Below, piece by piece: positions 1-7,133 of a stretch of 12,034 nucleotides of DNA. The position numbers and the translations under genes were made by a program. Source of the stretch: Streptomyces sp. NRRL B-1347 (GTDB lineage: Bacteria; Actinomycetota; Actinomycetes; Streptomycetales; Streptomycetaceae); contig NZ_JOJM01000113.1 in NCBI RefSeq assembly GCF_000720325.1, positions 1 to 12,034 on the forward strand, read 5' to 3'. The notes below the pieces were generated by a model. It saw nothing but the letters and a program-made list of their open reading frames with translations. It was not told the DNA's origin and ran no database searches. How positions within the stretch are numbered: position 1 is the first letter of the stretch; the number at the start of each line of letters is the position of its first letter.

Positions 1-994
1 GTTGCTCGGGGACGGTCAGGTCGTCAATGAGTACGGTCCGACCGAGGCGACCGTGGGGACGTGTGTGTACCCGCTGGAGGAGGAGTTCGCGGGAGTCGTT
101 CCCATCGGCCGGCCCCTTCCCAACATGGTGATGCGGGTGCTTGATGGTGGGATGCGTCCGGTGCCGGTCGGGGTCGTGGGGGAGCTGTTCGTCGGTGGGA
201 CGGGTGTCGCGCGGGGTTATGCCGGGCGTCCCGGGCTGACCGCCGAGCGGTTCTTGCCCGATCCGTACGGGGGCTCCGGTGAGCGTCTGTACCGGACCGG
301 TGACCTGGTCCGGTGGCGGGCCGACGGCGCGGTCGAGTTCGTCGGCCGGATCGACGACCAGGTCAAGGTGCGTGGCTACCGCATCGAGCTCGGGGAGATC
401 CGTGCCGCGCTCGTGGCGCAGCCGTCGGTGTCCGACGCCGCGGTCATCGTGTCGGATGAGCAGCAGTTGATCGCGTACGTCGTCGGAGGGAGCGAAGGGC
501 TCGCCGAGGCCCTGGGCGAGGTGCTGCCGCAGTACATGGTGCCCTCGGTGTTCGTGGACCTCGACGCGATCCCGCTCACGGCCAACGGCAAAGTCGACCG
601 CAGGGCCCTGCCCGACCCCGGCGCGACGGTCACCGACACCTATGTCGCCCCGCGCTCCGAGGTCGAGGCGCGCATCGCGGAGGTGTGGAGCCAGATCCTC
701 GTCGTGGACAAGATCGGTGCCGACGACAACTTCTTCGAGCGCGGGGGCCATTCGATCCTCGCGGTCCGGCTGATCTCGCGGCTCCAGGACGAGTTCGACC
801 TCGACCTGCCCGTCCGGGTCGCCTTCGAGCGGCCCACGGTCGCCGGGCTCGCCCAGGAGATCGAGGACCGCGTGCGCGCCGAGATCGAGGCGCTCCTCGC
901 ACCCGCCGAAGCGACCGCCGACGCCGTCGGAGCCGACGACGCATCCGCCGGAGCCGACGGAGCGCCCACCGGCCCACCCGCCGACCAGGCCTGA
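1..994 (+). CDS. NRPS, C-terminal fragment: adenylation domain (back half) and carrier domain
   Basis: This is the 3' end of a nonribosomal peptide synthetase gene that starts outside the window; the frame is open from base 2 and stops with TGA at 992-994. The visible part opens at adenylation motif A5 (NEYGPTE). It continues through A7/A8 (YRTGDLVRW, then [12 protein letters not shown] around visible residues 121-132) and A10 (NGKVDRRAL, containing the usual catalytic lysine). A peptidyl-carrier domain follows, with NFFERGGHS; the phosphopantetheine-accepting serine is coded at 752-754. After it comes an acidic, Ala/Pro/Gly-rich tail of about 35 residues. There is no thioesterase, epimerase or condensation domain after the carrier, so the peptide must pass to another protein in trans. 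Of the ten specificity positions only four are visible: Glu at 322, Val at 330, Gly at 331 and the invariant Lys. That pattern fits Asn-type codes (DLTKLGEVGK) but is not decisive. Codon usage changes partway through. Confidence 0.95.
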   Translation, partial: LLGDGQVVNEYGPTEATVGTCVYPLEEEFAGVVPIGRPLPNMVMRVLDGGMRPVPVGVVGELFVGGTGVARGYAGRPGLTAERFLPDPYGGSGERLYRTGDLVRWRADGAVEFVGRIDDQVKVRGYRIELGEIRAALVAQPSVSDAAVIVSDEQQLIAYVVGGSEGLAEALGEVLPQYMVPSVFVDLDAIPLTANGKVDRRALPDPGATVTDTYVAPRSEVEARIAEVWSQILVVDKIGADDNFFERGGHSILAVRLISRLQDEFDLDLPVRVAFERPTVAGLAQEIEDRVRAEIEALLAPAEATADAVGADDASAGADGAPTGPPADQA

Positions 995-1010
995 AAAAGG
1001 GGGAACCACC

Positions 1011-1997
1011 ATGGAGCAGCACACTCGACAACGACTCAACGGGGTCCAGGCGGAGGACACCGGGGCGGCGGACGGCGCCACCCGCCATCTGATCTCCGTG
1101 TGCGACCTCAGCGACGACGACCTGCGCGCCCTGGTGGCCCGCGGCGCCGAGTTCGCGGCGGGCGCACGCGAGGAGACGCTGGCCGGGTCGGTCGTCGGGA
1201 TCTACTTCCGGCGCACCTCCACGCGCACCCGCACCGCCTTCACCAGCGGCGCCCTGCGGCTCGGCGCGCGCACGGTCACCTTCGGGCCCGGCGACCTCCA
1301 GCTCAACACGGGGGAGACGAGCGAGGACACCGGACGCGTCCTCGCGGGCATGCTCGACCTGCTCGTGGCCCGGACGTCGGACGCCACCGAGGAGATGCGG
1401 ACCTGGGCCGCGGCCGGGCCGATGTCCGTGGTGAACGCGATGAGCGCCGAGGAGCACCCGACGCAGGCGCTGACCGACCTGACCACGCTGCACCGCCACT
1501 TCGGGCAGGTCGAAGGAGTGCGCGTGCTGTACGTCGGCGAGGGCAACAACAGCGCGGCCGCGCTCGCGCTCGCCCTGAGCCGGTTCCCCGACACCACCCT
1601 CGACCTGCGGACGCCGCCCGGCTACGGGCTGCCCGCCGACGCCATCGCCACCGCGGTCGCGCAGGCCGACATGCACGGCGCGACCGTACGCGAGCGGCAC
1701 GACATGGCGGACCTGCCCGAAGACGTGCACGCGATCTACACCACGCGCTGGCAGACCACCGGCACGACCAAGCCGACCGCGCACTGGCGCGAGGTCTTCG
1801 CGCCCTTCCAGGTCACCCGCGACCTGTGGCGGTCGAGCCCCGACGCGGTGTTCCTGCACGACCTGCCCGCGCACCGCGGTGAGGAGGTCACGGCCGAGGT
1901 CCTGGACGGGCCTGCCAGCATCGCCTTCACCCAGGCGACCCACAAGCTGCACAGCGCGATGGCCGTCCTGGAGTGGTGCCGGGCCGGGGCGCGATGA
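1011..1997 (+). CDS. Transcarbamylase (ornithine/aspartate carbamoyltransferase superfamily) with altered substrate site
   Basis: This 328-residue protein has the two-domain plan and normal length of ornithine carbamoyltransferases, which move a carbamoyl group from carbamoyl phosphate to an amine. The carbamoyl-phosphate site is intact: STRTR at residues 70-74 and HPTQ at 149-152. The C-terminal end is OTCase-like (LPAHRGEEVTAEV, then a THKLHSAMAVL helix). Two substrate-binding motifs differ. The OTCase HCLP is HDLP at 283-286. Where OTCases carry DxxxSMG there is YTTRWQ at 243-248, which recalls the Arg-x-Gln of aspartate carbamoyltransferase. It is therefore unlikely to be a housekeeping arginine enzyme. 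Inference: it makes or tailors a ureido residue (citrulline, beta-ureidoalanine or another), as OTCase homologues do in viomycin/capreomycin-type pathways. The ATG follows AAAGGGGG, 16 nt after the upstream NRPS stop, and its stop overlaps the MFS start (ATGA). Confidence 0.9.
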   Translation: MEQHTRQRLNGVQAEDTGAADGATRHLISVCDLSDDDLRALVARGAEFAAGAREETLAGSVVGIYFRRTSTRTRTAFTSGALRLGARTVTFGPGDLQLNTGETSEDTGRVLAGMLDLLVARTSDATEEMRTWAAAGPMSVVNAMSAEEHPTQALTDLTTLHRHFGQVEGVRVLYVGEGNNSAAALALALSRFPDTTLDLRTPPGYGLPADAIATAVAQADMHGATVRERHDMADLPEDVHAIYTTRWQTTGTTKPTAHWREVFAPFQVTRDLWRSSPDAVFLHDLPAHRGEEVTAEVLDGPASIAFTQATHKLHSAMAVLEWCRAGAR

Positions 1998-3361
1998 AGA
2001 AGGCAGCCGACGGCGGCACGAAACCGCGTCGCCGGCACGCCCTCCCGGGCCTCAACTCCTACCGCGACTTCCGGCTCCTGTGGACCGGCTCGGCCCTGTC
2101 GGTGATGGCGGAGCGCTGCTCCGGCATGGCCTTCACGCTGCTGATCCTGTGGCACACCGGCTCCAAGAGCGCGGCGGGCCTCGTCGGCTTCGCCGCGCTC
2201 CTGCCCGCGCTGCTCGTGCAGCTGCCCGCCGGGGTGCTCGTGGACCGCTGGAACCGGCGCGGCGTGATGCTGGTGTGCGTGATCGGGCGGATGGCGGCGG
2301 TCGCGACCGTCGCCGTCGCCCTGGCCGGCGACCGCCTCTACGTGTGGCACATCGCCGCCGTCGCCTTCGTACAGGGGGCGCTCACCGTCTTCTACCAGCT
2401 GGCCGAGCGGGCCACCGTGCGCGGCGTGGTGCCCGCCCGGCAGCTGTCGGCGGCCATGGCGACGAACGAGGCGCGGTCCCGCGCGGTGAACTTCGTCGGA
2501 CACCCGGCGAGCGGCATGCTGTTCGGCATCTCCGCGTGGATGCCGTTCATGTCGAGCGTCGGGATGTACCTGCTGTCCCTGATCACCCTGGTGCGGCTGC
2601 GCGCCAAGGACGACCCGAAGGGCAAGGGAGGCAAGGGGAAGGGCGGCAAGGGCGGGAAGAAGCGCCCCATGACCGCGGAGATCCGCGCCGGGCTCGACTG
2701 GGTATGGAAACGCGCCTATTTCCGCACCGCGTTGCTCATCATGGCGGGCAGCAACCTGATCTTCCAGGCCCTGATCCTCAGCGTCGCGGTGGTGGTGCGC
2801 GACTCCGGCAGGCCCGCGGGCACCGTCGGCCTGATCATGGCCGCGGGCAGCGTGGGAGGCCTCCTGGGGGCCATCACCGGCGGCGCCCTGAGCAAGCGCC
2901 TCCCGATGCGGCACACCATGATCGTGGCACACGTGGCATGGGCACTCGTCCTGCCCGGAACGGCGGTTTTCCACCATCCAGCGGCACTTGGGTCTCTCTT
3001 TTTCATAACATCGCATATAGGAGCCGCTGTTACCGTCGCTGGCATGTCCCACCAGGTGCGCATCACCCCGAACAACATGCAGGGGCGGGTCGGCAGTGTC
3101 GTCATGCTGCTCGTGTCCGGCGCGAGTTCGCTCGGCGCGCTCGGCACCGGCTTCCTCCTGGACGCGTACGGCACCCGTCAGGTCCTGATCGGCGCATCCG
3201 TGGTGATGGCGGCCCTCGCCGCCGTCGCGACCCTCGTGTTCACGCGCCGAGGTGCGGCACTGGAGGACGAGAACAACATGGCGCCGCCGCCCGAGAGGGA
3301 GAACGAGCCAGTTGTCGTCCCCTCTCGTACGACCCTGACCTTACGGAGAATCGATGGATGA
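1994..3361 (+). CDS. MFS exporter (DHA3/EntS-like drug or peptide efflux)
   Basis: This 455-residue membrane protein has about 12 predicted hydrophobic segments and a DHA3-type start ([19 protein letters not shown]). The short loop after TM2 ([10 protein letters not shown], residues 81-90) matches the conserved cytoplasmic motif of major facilitator proteins. The central cytoplasmic loop (about 204-225) is a Lys/Gly run, [15 protein letters not shown], coded at about 2618-2668. I chose ATG 1994 because it overlaps the transcarbamylase stop as ATGA; an in-frame GTG at 1973 is possible but has no better ribosome site. The last 8 nt overlap the ABC ATPase gene. The role is probably proton-driven export of the cluster product or a precursor, by inference from context. 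Oddities are a rare-codon AT-rich patch at 2993-3033, a charged C-terminal tail rich in rare codons, and one TTA leucine codon (3341-3343, residue 450). Confidence 0.92.
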   Translation: MKKAADGGTKPRRRHALPGLNSYRDFRLLWTGSALSVMAERCSGMAFTLLILWHTGSKSAAGLVGFAALLPALLVQLPAGVLVDRWNRRGVMLVCVIGRMAAVATVAVALAGDRLYVWHIAAVAFVQGALTVFYQLAERATVRGVVPARQLSAAMATNEARSRAVNFVGHPASGMLFGISAWMPFMSSVGMYLLSLITLVRLRAKDDPKGKGGKGKGGKGGKKRPMTAEIRAGLDWVWKRAYFRTALLIMAGSNLIFQALILSVAVVVRDSGRPAGTVGLIMAAGSVGGLLGAITGGALSKRLPMRHTMIVAHVAWALVLPGTAVFHHPAALGSLFFITSHIGAAVTVAGMSHQVRITPNNMQGRVGSVVMLLVSGASSLGALGTGFLLDAYGTRQVLIGASVVMAALAAVATLVFTRRGAALEDENNMAPPPERENEPVVVPSRTTLTLRRIDG

Positions 3362-4121
3362 GGCAGTGCGGCTGGAGTCGCTGACCAAGACGTACAGCTC
3401 GGGTGCCAACCCCGTGACCGCGCTGCGCGAGGTCACCATGGCCTTCGCCCGCGGCAGCTTCACGGCGATCATGGGCCCCTCCGGCTCCGGCAAGTCCACA
3501 CTGCTGCAGTGCGCCGCGGGCCTGGACCGCCCCACGTCGGGCCGGGTGAGCGTCGACGGCACCGACCTGAGCACGCTCAACGAGACCCAGCTGACCGAGC
3601 TGCGCCGGGAGCGGACGGGCTTCATCTTCCAGTCCTTCAACCTGCTCCCGTCGCTCACGGCCGCGCAGAACGTGTCCCTGCCGCTGCGCCTGGCGGGACG
3701 CAAGCCGAAGCGCGAGGCGATAGCGAGGGCCCTCGCCCTCGTGGGCCTCGCCGAGAAGGCGGGCAGCCGCCCCAGCCAGCTCTCCGGCGGCCAGCAGCAG
3801 CGCGTCGCCATCGCCCGCGCGCTGGTCAGCCGCCCCGCCGTGCTGTTCGCCGACGAGCCCACCGGCGCCCTCGACCTGCACACGGGACGGGAACTCCTCG
3901 ACACCCTGCGCAAGCTCGCGGGCCCGCCGACCGGCGACGGCTACGCGGCCACCGAACTCGCCGACCGGCCCACCACCATCGTGATGGTCACGCACGACCC
4001 GAACGTCGCCGCGTACGCCGACCGCGTCGTCTTCCTCGCCGACGGCGTCCTCGCCGGCGGCCTGGAGCGGCCCACGGCGGAGGCGGTCGCGGCCCGGATG
4101 ACCAGCCTGGCGGTGTCGTAA
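3354..4121 (+). CDS. ABC transporter ATP-binding protein (MacB/LolD type)
   Basis: This 255-residue nucleotide-binding subunit powers the FtsX-type permease encoded next. All ABC motifs are present: Walker [10 protein letters not shown] at 41-49, the Q-loop glutamine at 93 ([11 protein letters not shown]), signature [15 protein letters not shown] at 143-157, Walker [13 protein letters not shown] with catalytic Glu168, and the switch histidine at 214 (MVTHDP). The long LSGGQQQR form and ADEPTGALD are typical of the MacB/LolD/SalX group, which handles antibiotics, peptides and lipoproteins. About 18 residues rich in Gly/Pro/Thr (189-206) lie between the D-loop and the switch histidine and look like a small insertion. 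ATG 3354 lies inside the end of the MFS gene (8-nt overlap) with GGAG at 3345-3348 as ribosome site. The TAA stop is followed directly by the permease GTG. Expected role: energising export or self-resistance. Confidence 0.95.
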   Translation: MDEAVRLESLTKTYSSGANPVTALREVTMAFARGSFTAIMGPSGSGKSTLLQCAAGLDRPTSGRVSVDGTDLSTLNETQLTELRRERTGFIFQSFNLLPSLTAAQNVSLPLRLAGRKPKREAIARALALVGLAEKAGSRPSQLSGGQQQRVAIARALVSRPAVLFADEPTGALDLHTGRELLDTLRKLAGPPTGDGYAATELADRPTTIVMVTHDPNVAAYADRVVFLADGVLAGGLERPTAEAVAARMTSLAVS

Positions 4122-6611
4122 GTGCTCTTCGTCGCCTACCAGACCCTGCGGGCCCGCTGGGTGTCGTTCCTCGGCACCCTGGTCGCGCTCGTCCTCGGCG
4201 TCGCCCAAGTGGCCGCCATGGGCACCCTGTTGATGACCGTGCTCGACCTTCCCGACCGCCCCGTCGAGCGGTTCGCGAAGGCCCCGGCCGTCGTCAAGCC
4301 CGACGACGGCGACTGGAACGCCTCCCAGCACGACCTCGGCGTCCGCTCGCTGCCCGCGGCCGAAGGCGTCAAGCCCGCCCTTCGGCAGAAGATCGCCGAC
4401 ACCGGCGAGGTCGTCGTCGACCGCGCCTTCTACGCCCAGCTCGACGGCGGCCCCAAGGACCAGGTGGGGCACCCCTGGCCGGTCGCGCGCTTCGGCGGCT
4501 ACCGGCTGACCGACGGGCGCGCGCCCACCGGCAAGGACCAGATCGTCGTCCCCTCCGACCAGGCCCGCACCGGCGAGCAGGTCACGGTGATGACCGCCGC
4601 CGGAGTGGCCCGCTACACCGTCTCCGGCACCGTCTCGCCCGTCGACTGGGAGGACGCCGTCTTCTTCAGCGACGCCGAGGCGGCCCGGATCTCCCCGCGG
4701 ATCGAGGCCCTCGTCCCGCTCGGCCCGCTCGACGCGGTCCGCACGGCCGTCGGCGACGAGGCCGAGGTGCTCACCGGACAGGACCGGCACAAGGCCGACG
4801 CCAGCGAGGAGAGCGACCGGGAGACGCTCGACAACACCGTCACCCTGGTACCGGTCATGGCGAGCGTCGCGGGCACCACCGCGGTGTTCGTCGTCGCCTC
4901 CACCTTCGCCTTCGCCGTCGTGCAGCGCCGCCGCGAGGTCGCCCTGCTGCGGGCCGTCGGCGCGACGCCCAAGCAGGTGCGGCGCATGGTGCGCGGCGAG
5001 GCGCTGCTCGTCGGCACCCTGGCATCGGCGGCGGGCGTGGCACTCGGCCTGTACGGCGCGCAGCTCCTCGCCGACGTGCTCATCGCCATGGACATCGCCC
5101 CGGACTGGTTCGAGGTGAAGCCGTCCCTGCACTGGACGATCGTCACCCCGCTCGCCGGAGCGTTCCTGGTCGGCGTCACGGTGGCGTGGTGCGGGGCCGT
5201 CGCGGCCGCCCGCAGGGCGGGCTCGGTGCGCCCCGTCGAGGCGCTGCGCGAAGCCGCCGTCGACGACACCGGGATGACGCCCGCCCGCCGGCTGCTCGGC
5301 CTCGCCGGCGTCGCCGCCGGGCTCGGCCTCGCCGGGTGGATCGCCTTCGGCAAGCCGCAGAGCGTCCTGTCGCCCAACACCTACGTCACCGAGCTGCTCG
5401 TGCCCGTCCTGGCGGCGGCCGTCCTCGCCCCGCTCGCGGTCGGACCGCTCACCCGGTTCTTCATGTGGCCCTTCCGCAACTCCGCCGGGCCCACGGCCAT
5501 GCTGGTGCGCGAGAGCGCGCTCACCGCCCGCCGCCGCACGGCCGCCACCGCCGCGCCGATCCTGCTCACCGTCGGCCTCGCCCTGTCGCTGCTCGCCGCC
5601 ACCGACTCGCTCGGCGCCGCCCGCGACCACGGCCTGCGCAACTCGGTCACCTCCGAGTACGCGCTCGCGCCCGACGACACGCCCGGCATCAGCCCCGACG
5701 TCATCGACAAGGTCAAGCGGATCGACGGCGTGCAGATCACCGCGCCGCTCCTGACCACCGTCTACACCCGCGACGAGGACCGCTTCGACGTGAACGACGG
5801 CCTGGTCGTCGACACCGCCGCGCTGAAGCACACCATGGACCTCGACGTCACCGAAGGGTCCCTGGACAAGCTGGACGACACCAGCATGGCCGTCGCCGAC
5901 CTGTGGGGCTGGGACGTCGGCACGCGCGTGAAGATCTACCTCGGCGACGGCGAGGAGGCCACGCTCAAGGTCGCCGCCGTCTACAAGGCGCTGCGCGGCT
6001 CGGACGTCGCCTATCTGCCCGAGCGCTTCGCCGCGTCCGCCGCGTACTCCCGCGACGGCCTGGCACGGCGCGCCTACATCTCCCTGAAGCCGGGCACCGA
6101 CCGGGCCGCCGCCACCGCGGCCATCGAGAAGGCCGTCGCGGGCAACGGCGCCAAGTTCATGACGCGCGACGAACTCGTCGCGTCCGAGAGCGCGTACGCG
6201 CGCCACCTCATCGAGGTGCGGCAGCGCTCCACCGCGCTGATCGTCGTCCTGTTCTGCTTCATCGCCATCCTCAACACCCTGCTCATGGCCACCGCCGACC
6301 GGCGCCGCGACCTCGCCGTGCTCCGCCTCGCCGGAGCCACGCCGAAACAGGTCGTACGGTTCTTCGTCGCCGAGTCGCTGCTCGTCACCGCGATCGGCGT
6401 CGCCCTCGCGGTGGTCGCCTCCGCGGTCAACCTCATCGGCCTGTGGGGCGCGCTGCACGAGCTGTTCGGCGCCGCGCCGATCATGGTGCCGTGGGCCGTG
6501 GTCGGCGCGGTCACCGCCGTCTCGGCGGTGCTCGCCGTCGTCGGCACCGTGCTGCCCGTCGGCGCCGCCCTGCGCTCCCGCATCGTGCAGCTGGTGGGCG
6601 CCCGCGAATAG
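4122..6611 (+). CDS. ABC transporter permease with two FtsX-like domains
   Basis: This 829-residue permease is the membrane partner of the preceding ATPase. The layout is the duplicated FtsX plan common in actinomycetes. It has an N-terminal membrane segment (about 15-40) and an extracytoplasmic region (about 41-240). The first three-segment FtsX block (about 243-365) is followed by a linker with further membrane segments (390-410, 424-448, 474-494). A second external region (about 500-700) and a second FtsX block (about 703-817) complete it. The duplication is visible in the cytoplasmic coupling motif: RREVALLRAVGATPKQVRRM at 270-289 and RRDLAVLRLAGATPKQVVRF at 728-747. The GTG start abuts the ATPase TAA, so the pair must be translationally coupled. 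Such transporters work by mechanotransmission rather than a classic alternating channel, and in antibiotic clusters they usually serve export or immunity. The substrate cannot be read from sequence. Confidence 0.93.
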   Translation: MLFVAYQTLRARWVSFLGTLVALVLGVAQVAAMGTLLMTVLDLPDRPVERFAKAPAVVKPDDGDWNASQHDLGVRSLPAAEGVKPALRQKIADTGEVVVDRAFYAQLDGGPKDQVGHPWPVARFGGYRLTDGRAPTGKDQIVVPSDQARTGEQVTVMTAAGVARYTVSGTVSPVDWEDAVFFSDAEAARISPRIEALVPLGPLDAVRTAVGDEAEVLTGQDRHKADASEESDRETLDNTVTLVPVMASVAGTTAVFVVASTFAFAVVQRRREVALLRAVGATPKQVRRMVRGEALLVGTLASAAGVALGLYGAQLLADVLIAMDIAPDWFEVKPSLHWTIVTPLAGAFLVGVTVAWCGAVAAARRAGSVRPVEALREAAVDDTGMTPARRLLGLAGVAAGLGLAGWIAFGKPQSVLSPNTYVTELLVPVLAAAVLAPLAVGPLTRFFMWPFRNSAGPTAMLVRESALTARRRTAATAAPILLTVGLALSLLAATDSLGAARDHGLRNSVTSEYALAPDDTPGISPDVIDKVKRIDGVQITAPLLTTVYTRDEDRFDVNDGLVVDTAALKHTMDLDVTEGSLDKLDDTSMAVADLWGWDVGTRVKIYLGDGEEATLKVAAVYKALRGSDVAYLPERFAASAAYSRDGLARRAYISLKPGTDRAAATAAIEKAVAGNGAKFMTRDELVASESAYARHLIEVRQRSTALIVVLFCFIAILNTLLMATADRRRDLAVLRLAGATPKQVVRFFVAESLLVTAIGVALAVVASAVNLIGLWGALHELFGAAPIMVPWAVVGAVTAVSAVLAVVGTVLPVGAALRSRIVQLVGARE

Positions 6612-6635
6612 GCGGCTCGCGCCCGCTCCGAAGCT

Positions 6636-6679
6636 CACGCGGCCCGGTCCCCATCGCCCCGGCGGGACCGGGCCGCGTG
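6636..6679 (+). terminator. Strong hairpin, probable transcription terminator of the transport operon
   Basis: A perfect 16-bp inverted repeat lies 24 nt after the permease stop. Arm CACGCGGCCCGGTCCC (6636-6651) pairs with GGGACCGGGCCGCGTG (6664-6679) across a 12-nt loop. There is no U-tract, which is common for actinomycete terminators. Its position between the permease and the mbtH-like gene suggests that it ends the upstream operon. Confidence 0.75.
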
Positions 6680-6771
6680 CTGTCCGCGCGCGCCGGACCT
6701 GCGCGCTTGCCGTGTTGTCCGCGTAGAGGCCGCATATAGGTGCCCGCCGGAAGCTGAGGACGCATCGACCC

Positions 6772-6809
6772 CCGGGGCTCGCCCGGGCTTTCCCCCGGGC
6801 TCGCCCCGG
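6772..6809 (+). promoter_or_regulatory. Hairpin in the mbtH-like gene leader, just before the ribosome site
   Basis: Arms 6772-6787 and 6794-6809 form two 7-bp GC-only helices separated by a 2x2 mismatch, with a 6-nt loop (CTTTCC). Immediately downstream is the palindrome CCTTCGAAGG (6810-6819), whose right half is part of the ribosome site GAAGGG, nine bases before the ATG at 6829. The structure could be an attenuator or terminator, or could control access to the ribosome site. The function is inference; the base pairing is directly visible. Confidence 0.5.
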
Positions 6810-6828
6810 CCTTCGAAGGGACGCCGAC

Positions 6829-7044
6829 ATGGCTGACGACCTCAACGACGACCGCCTCTACCGCGTCGTCCGCAACGACGAGGAGCAGTACTCGATCTGG
6901 GCCGCCGACCGCGAGCCGCCCGCCGGCTGGCACACCGAGGGCACCGAGGGCACCCGCCAGGAGTGCCTGGACCGGATCGACACCGTCTGGACCGACATGC
7001 GCCCGGCGAGCCTGCGCCGCCGCATGGAGCAGGCGGGCGCCTGA
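6829..7044 (+). CDS. MbtH-like protein (NRPS adenylation-domain partner)
   Basis: This 71-residue protein is a full-length member of the MbtH family, small chaperone-like partners that bind NRPS adenylation domains and are often needed for their solubility or activity. The family signature is clear: NDEEQYSIW at 16-24, PAGWHTEG at 31-38, CLDRIDTVWTDMRPASL at 46-62, with the three conserved tryptophans at 24, 34 and 54. The residue after the first tryptophan is Ala where most relatives have Pro (SxWP), a modest deviation. The ATG at 6829 is preceded by GAAGGG at a good distance. It sits 89 nt before the large NRPS gene, its likely partner, and is separated from the transporter operon by a strong hairpin. 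It probably serves the Thr-like A domain and other A domains of the cluster. Confidence 0.96.
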   Translation: MADDLNDDRLYRVVRNDEEQYSIWAADREPPAGWHTEGTEGTRQECLDRIDTVWTDMRPASLRRRMEQAGA

Positions 7045-7049
7045 CATCC

Positions 7050-7069
7050 GGCGCCCCGTCCGGGGCGCC
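7050..7069 (+). terminator. Short perfect hairpin between the mbtH-like gene and the NRPS gene
   Basis: GGCGCCCC (7050-7057) pairs perfectly with GGGGCGCC (7062-7069) around a GTCC loop, starting 5 nt after the mbtH stop. No U-tract follows. It may be a weak terminator or attenuator that sets the ratio of MbtH-like protein to synthetase, or an mRNA-stabilising stem. Read-through into the NRPS gene is likely, because no clear promoter is seen in the 64 nt that remain. Confidence 0.4.
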
Positions 7070-7133
7070 ACACCCAGCAGGTTCGCGGCAACGCACGCAC
7101 GCATCACGTGAAAGGTCGGGAGGAGCGCTCAGC

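Noticed and set aside
2..4. TTG at base 2 as the start of the first gene
   Set aside because: The frame opens in the middle of an adenylation domain, so the true start is outside the window.
1973..1975. GTG as start of the MFS gene
   Set aside because: ATG 1994 overlaps the preceding stop as ATGA and gives the usual N-terminus. The GTG has no better ribosome site and would add only seven residues.
1011..1997. Housekeeping ornithine carbamoyltransferase of arginine synthesis
   Set aside because: The ornithine-binding motifs (HCLP and DxxxSMG) are altered, and the gene is translationally coupled to exporters in an NRPS operon.
2993..3033. Frameshift or insertion scar in the MFS gene at the AT-rich patch
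   Set aside because: The reading frame is continuous and the translation is a normal hydrophobic membrane segment, so this is a composition anomaly rather than a lesion.
3240..6845. Long minus-strand open frame opposite the ABC transporter genes
   Set aside because: It has the same GC-driven antisense character, with a repetitive Gly/Asp/Arg translation and no family signature. The + strand genes are unambiguous.
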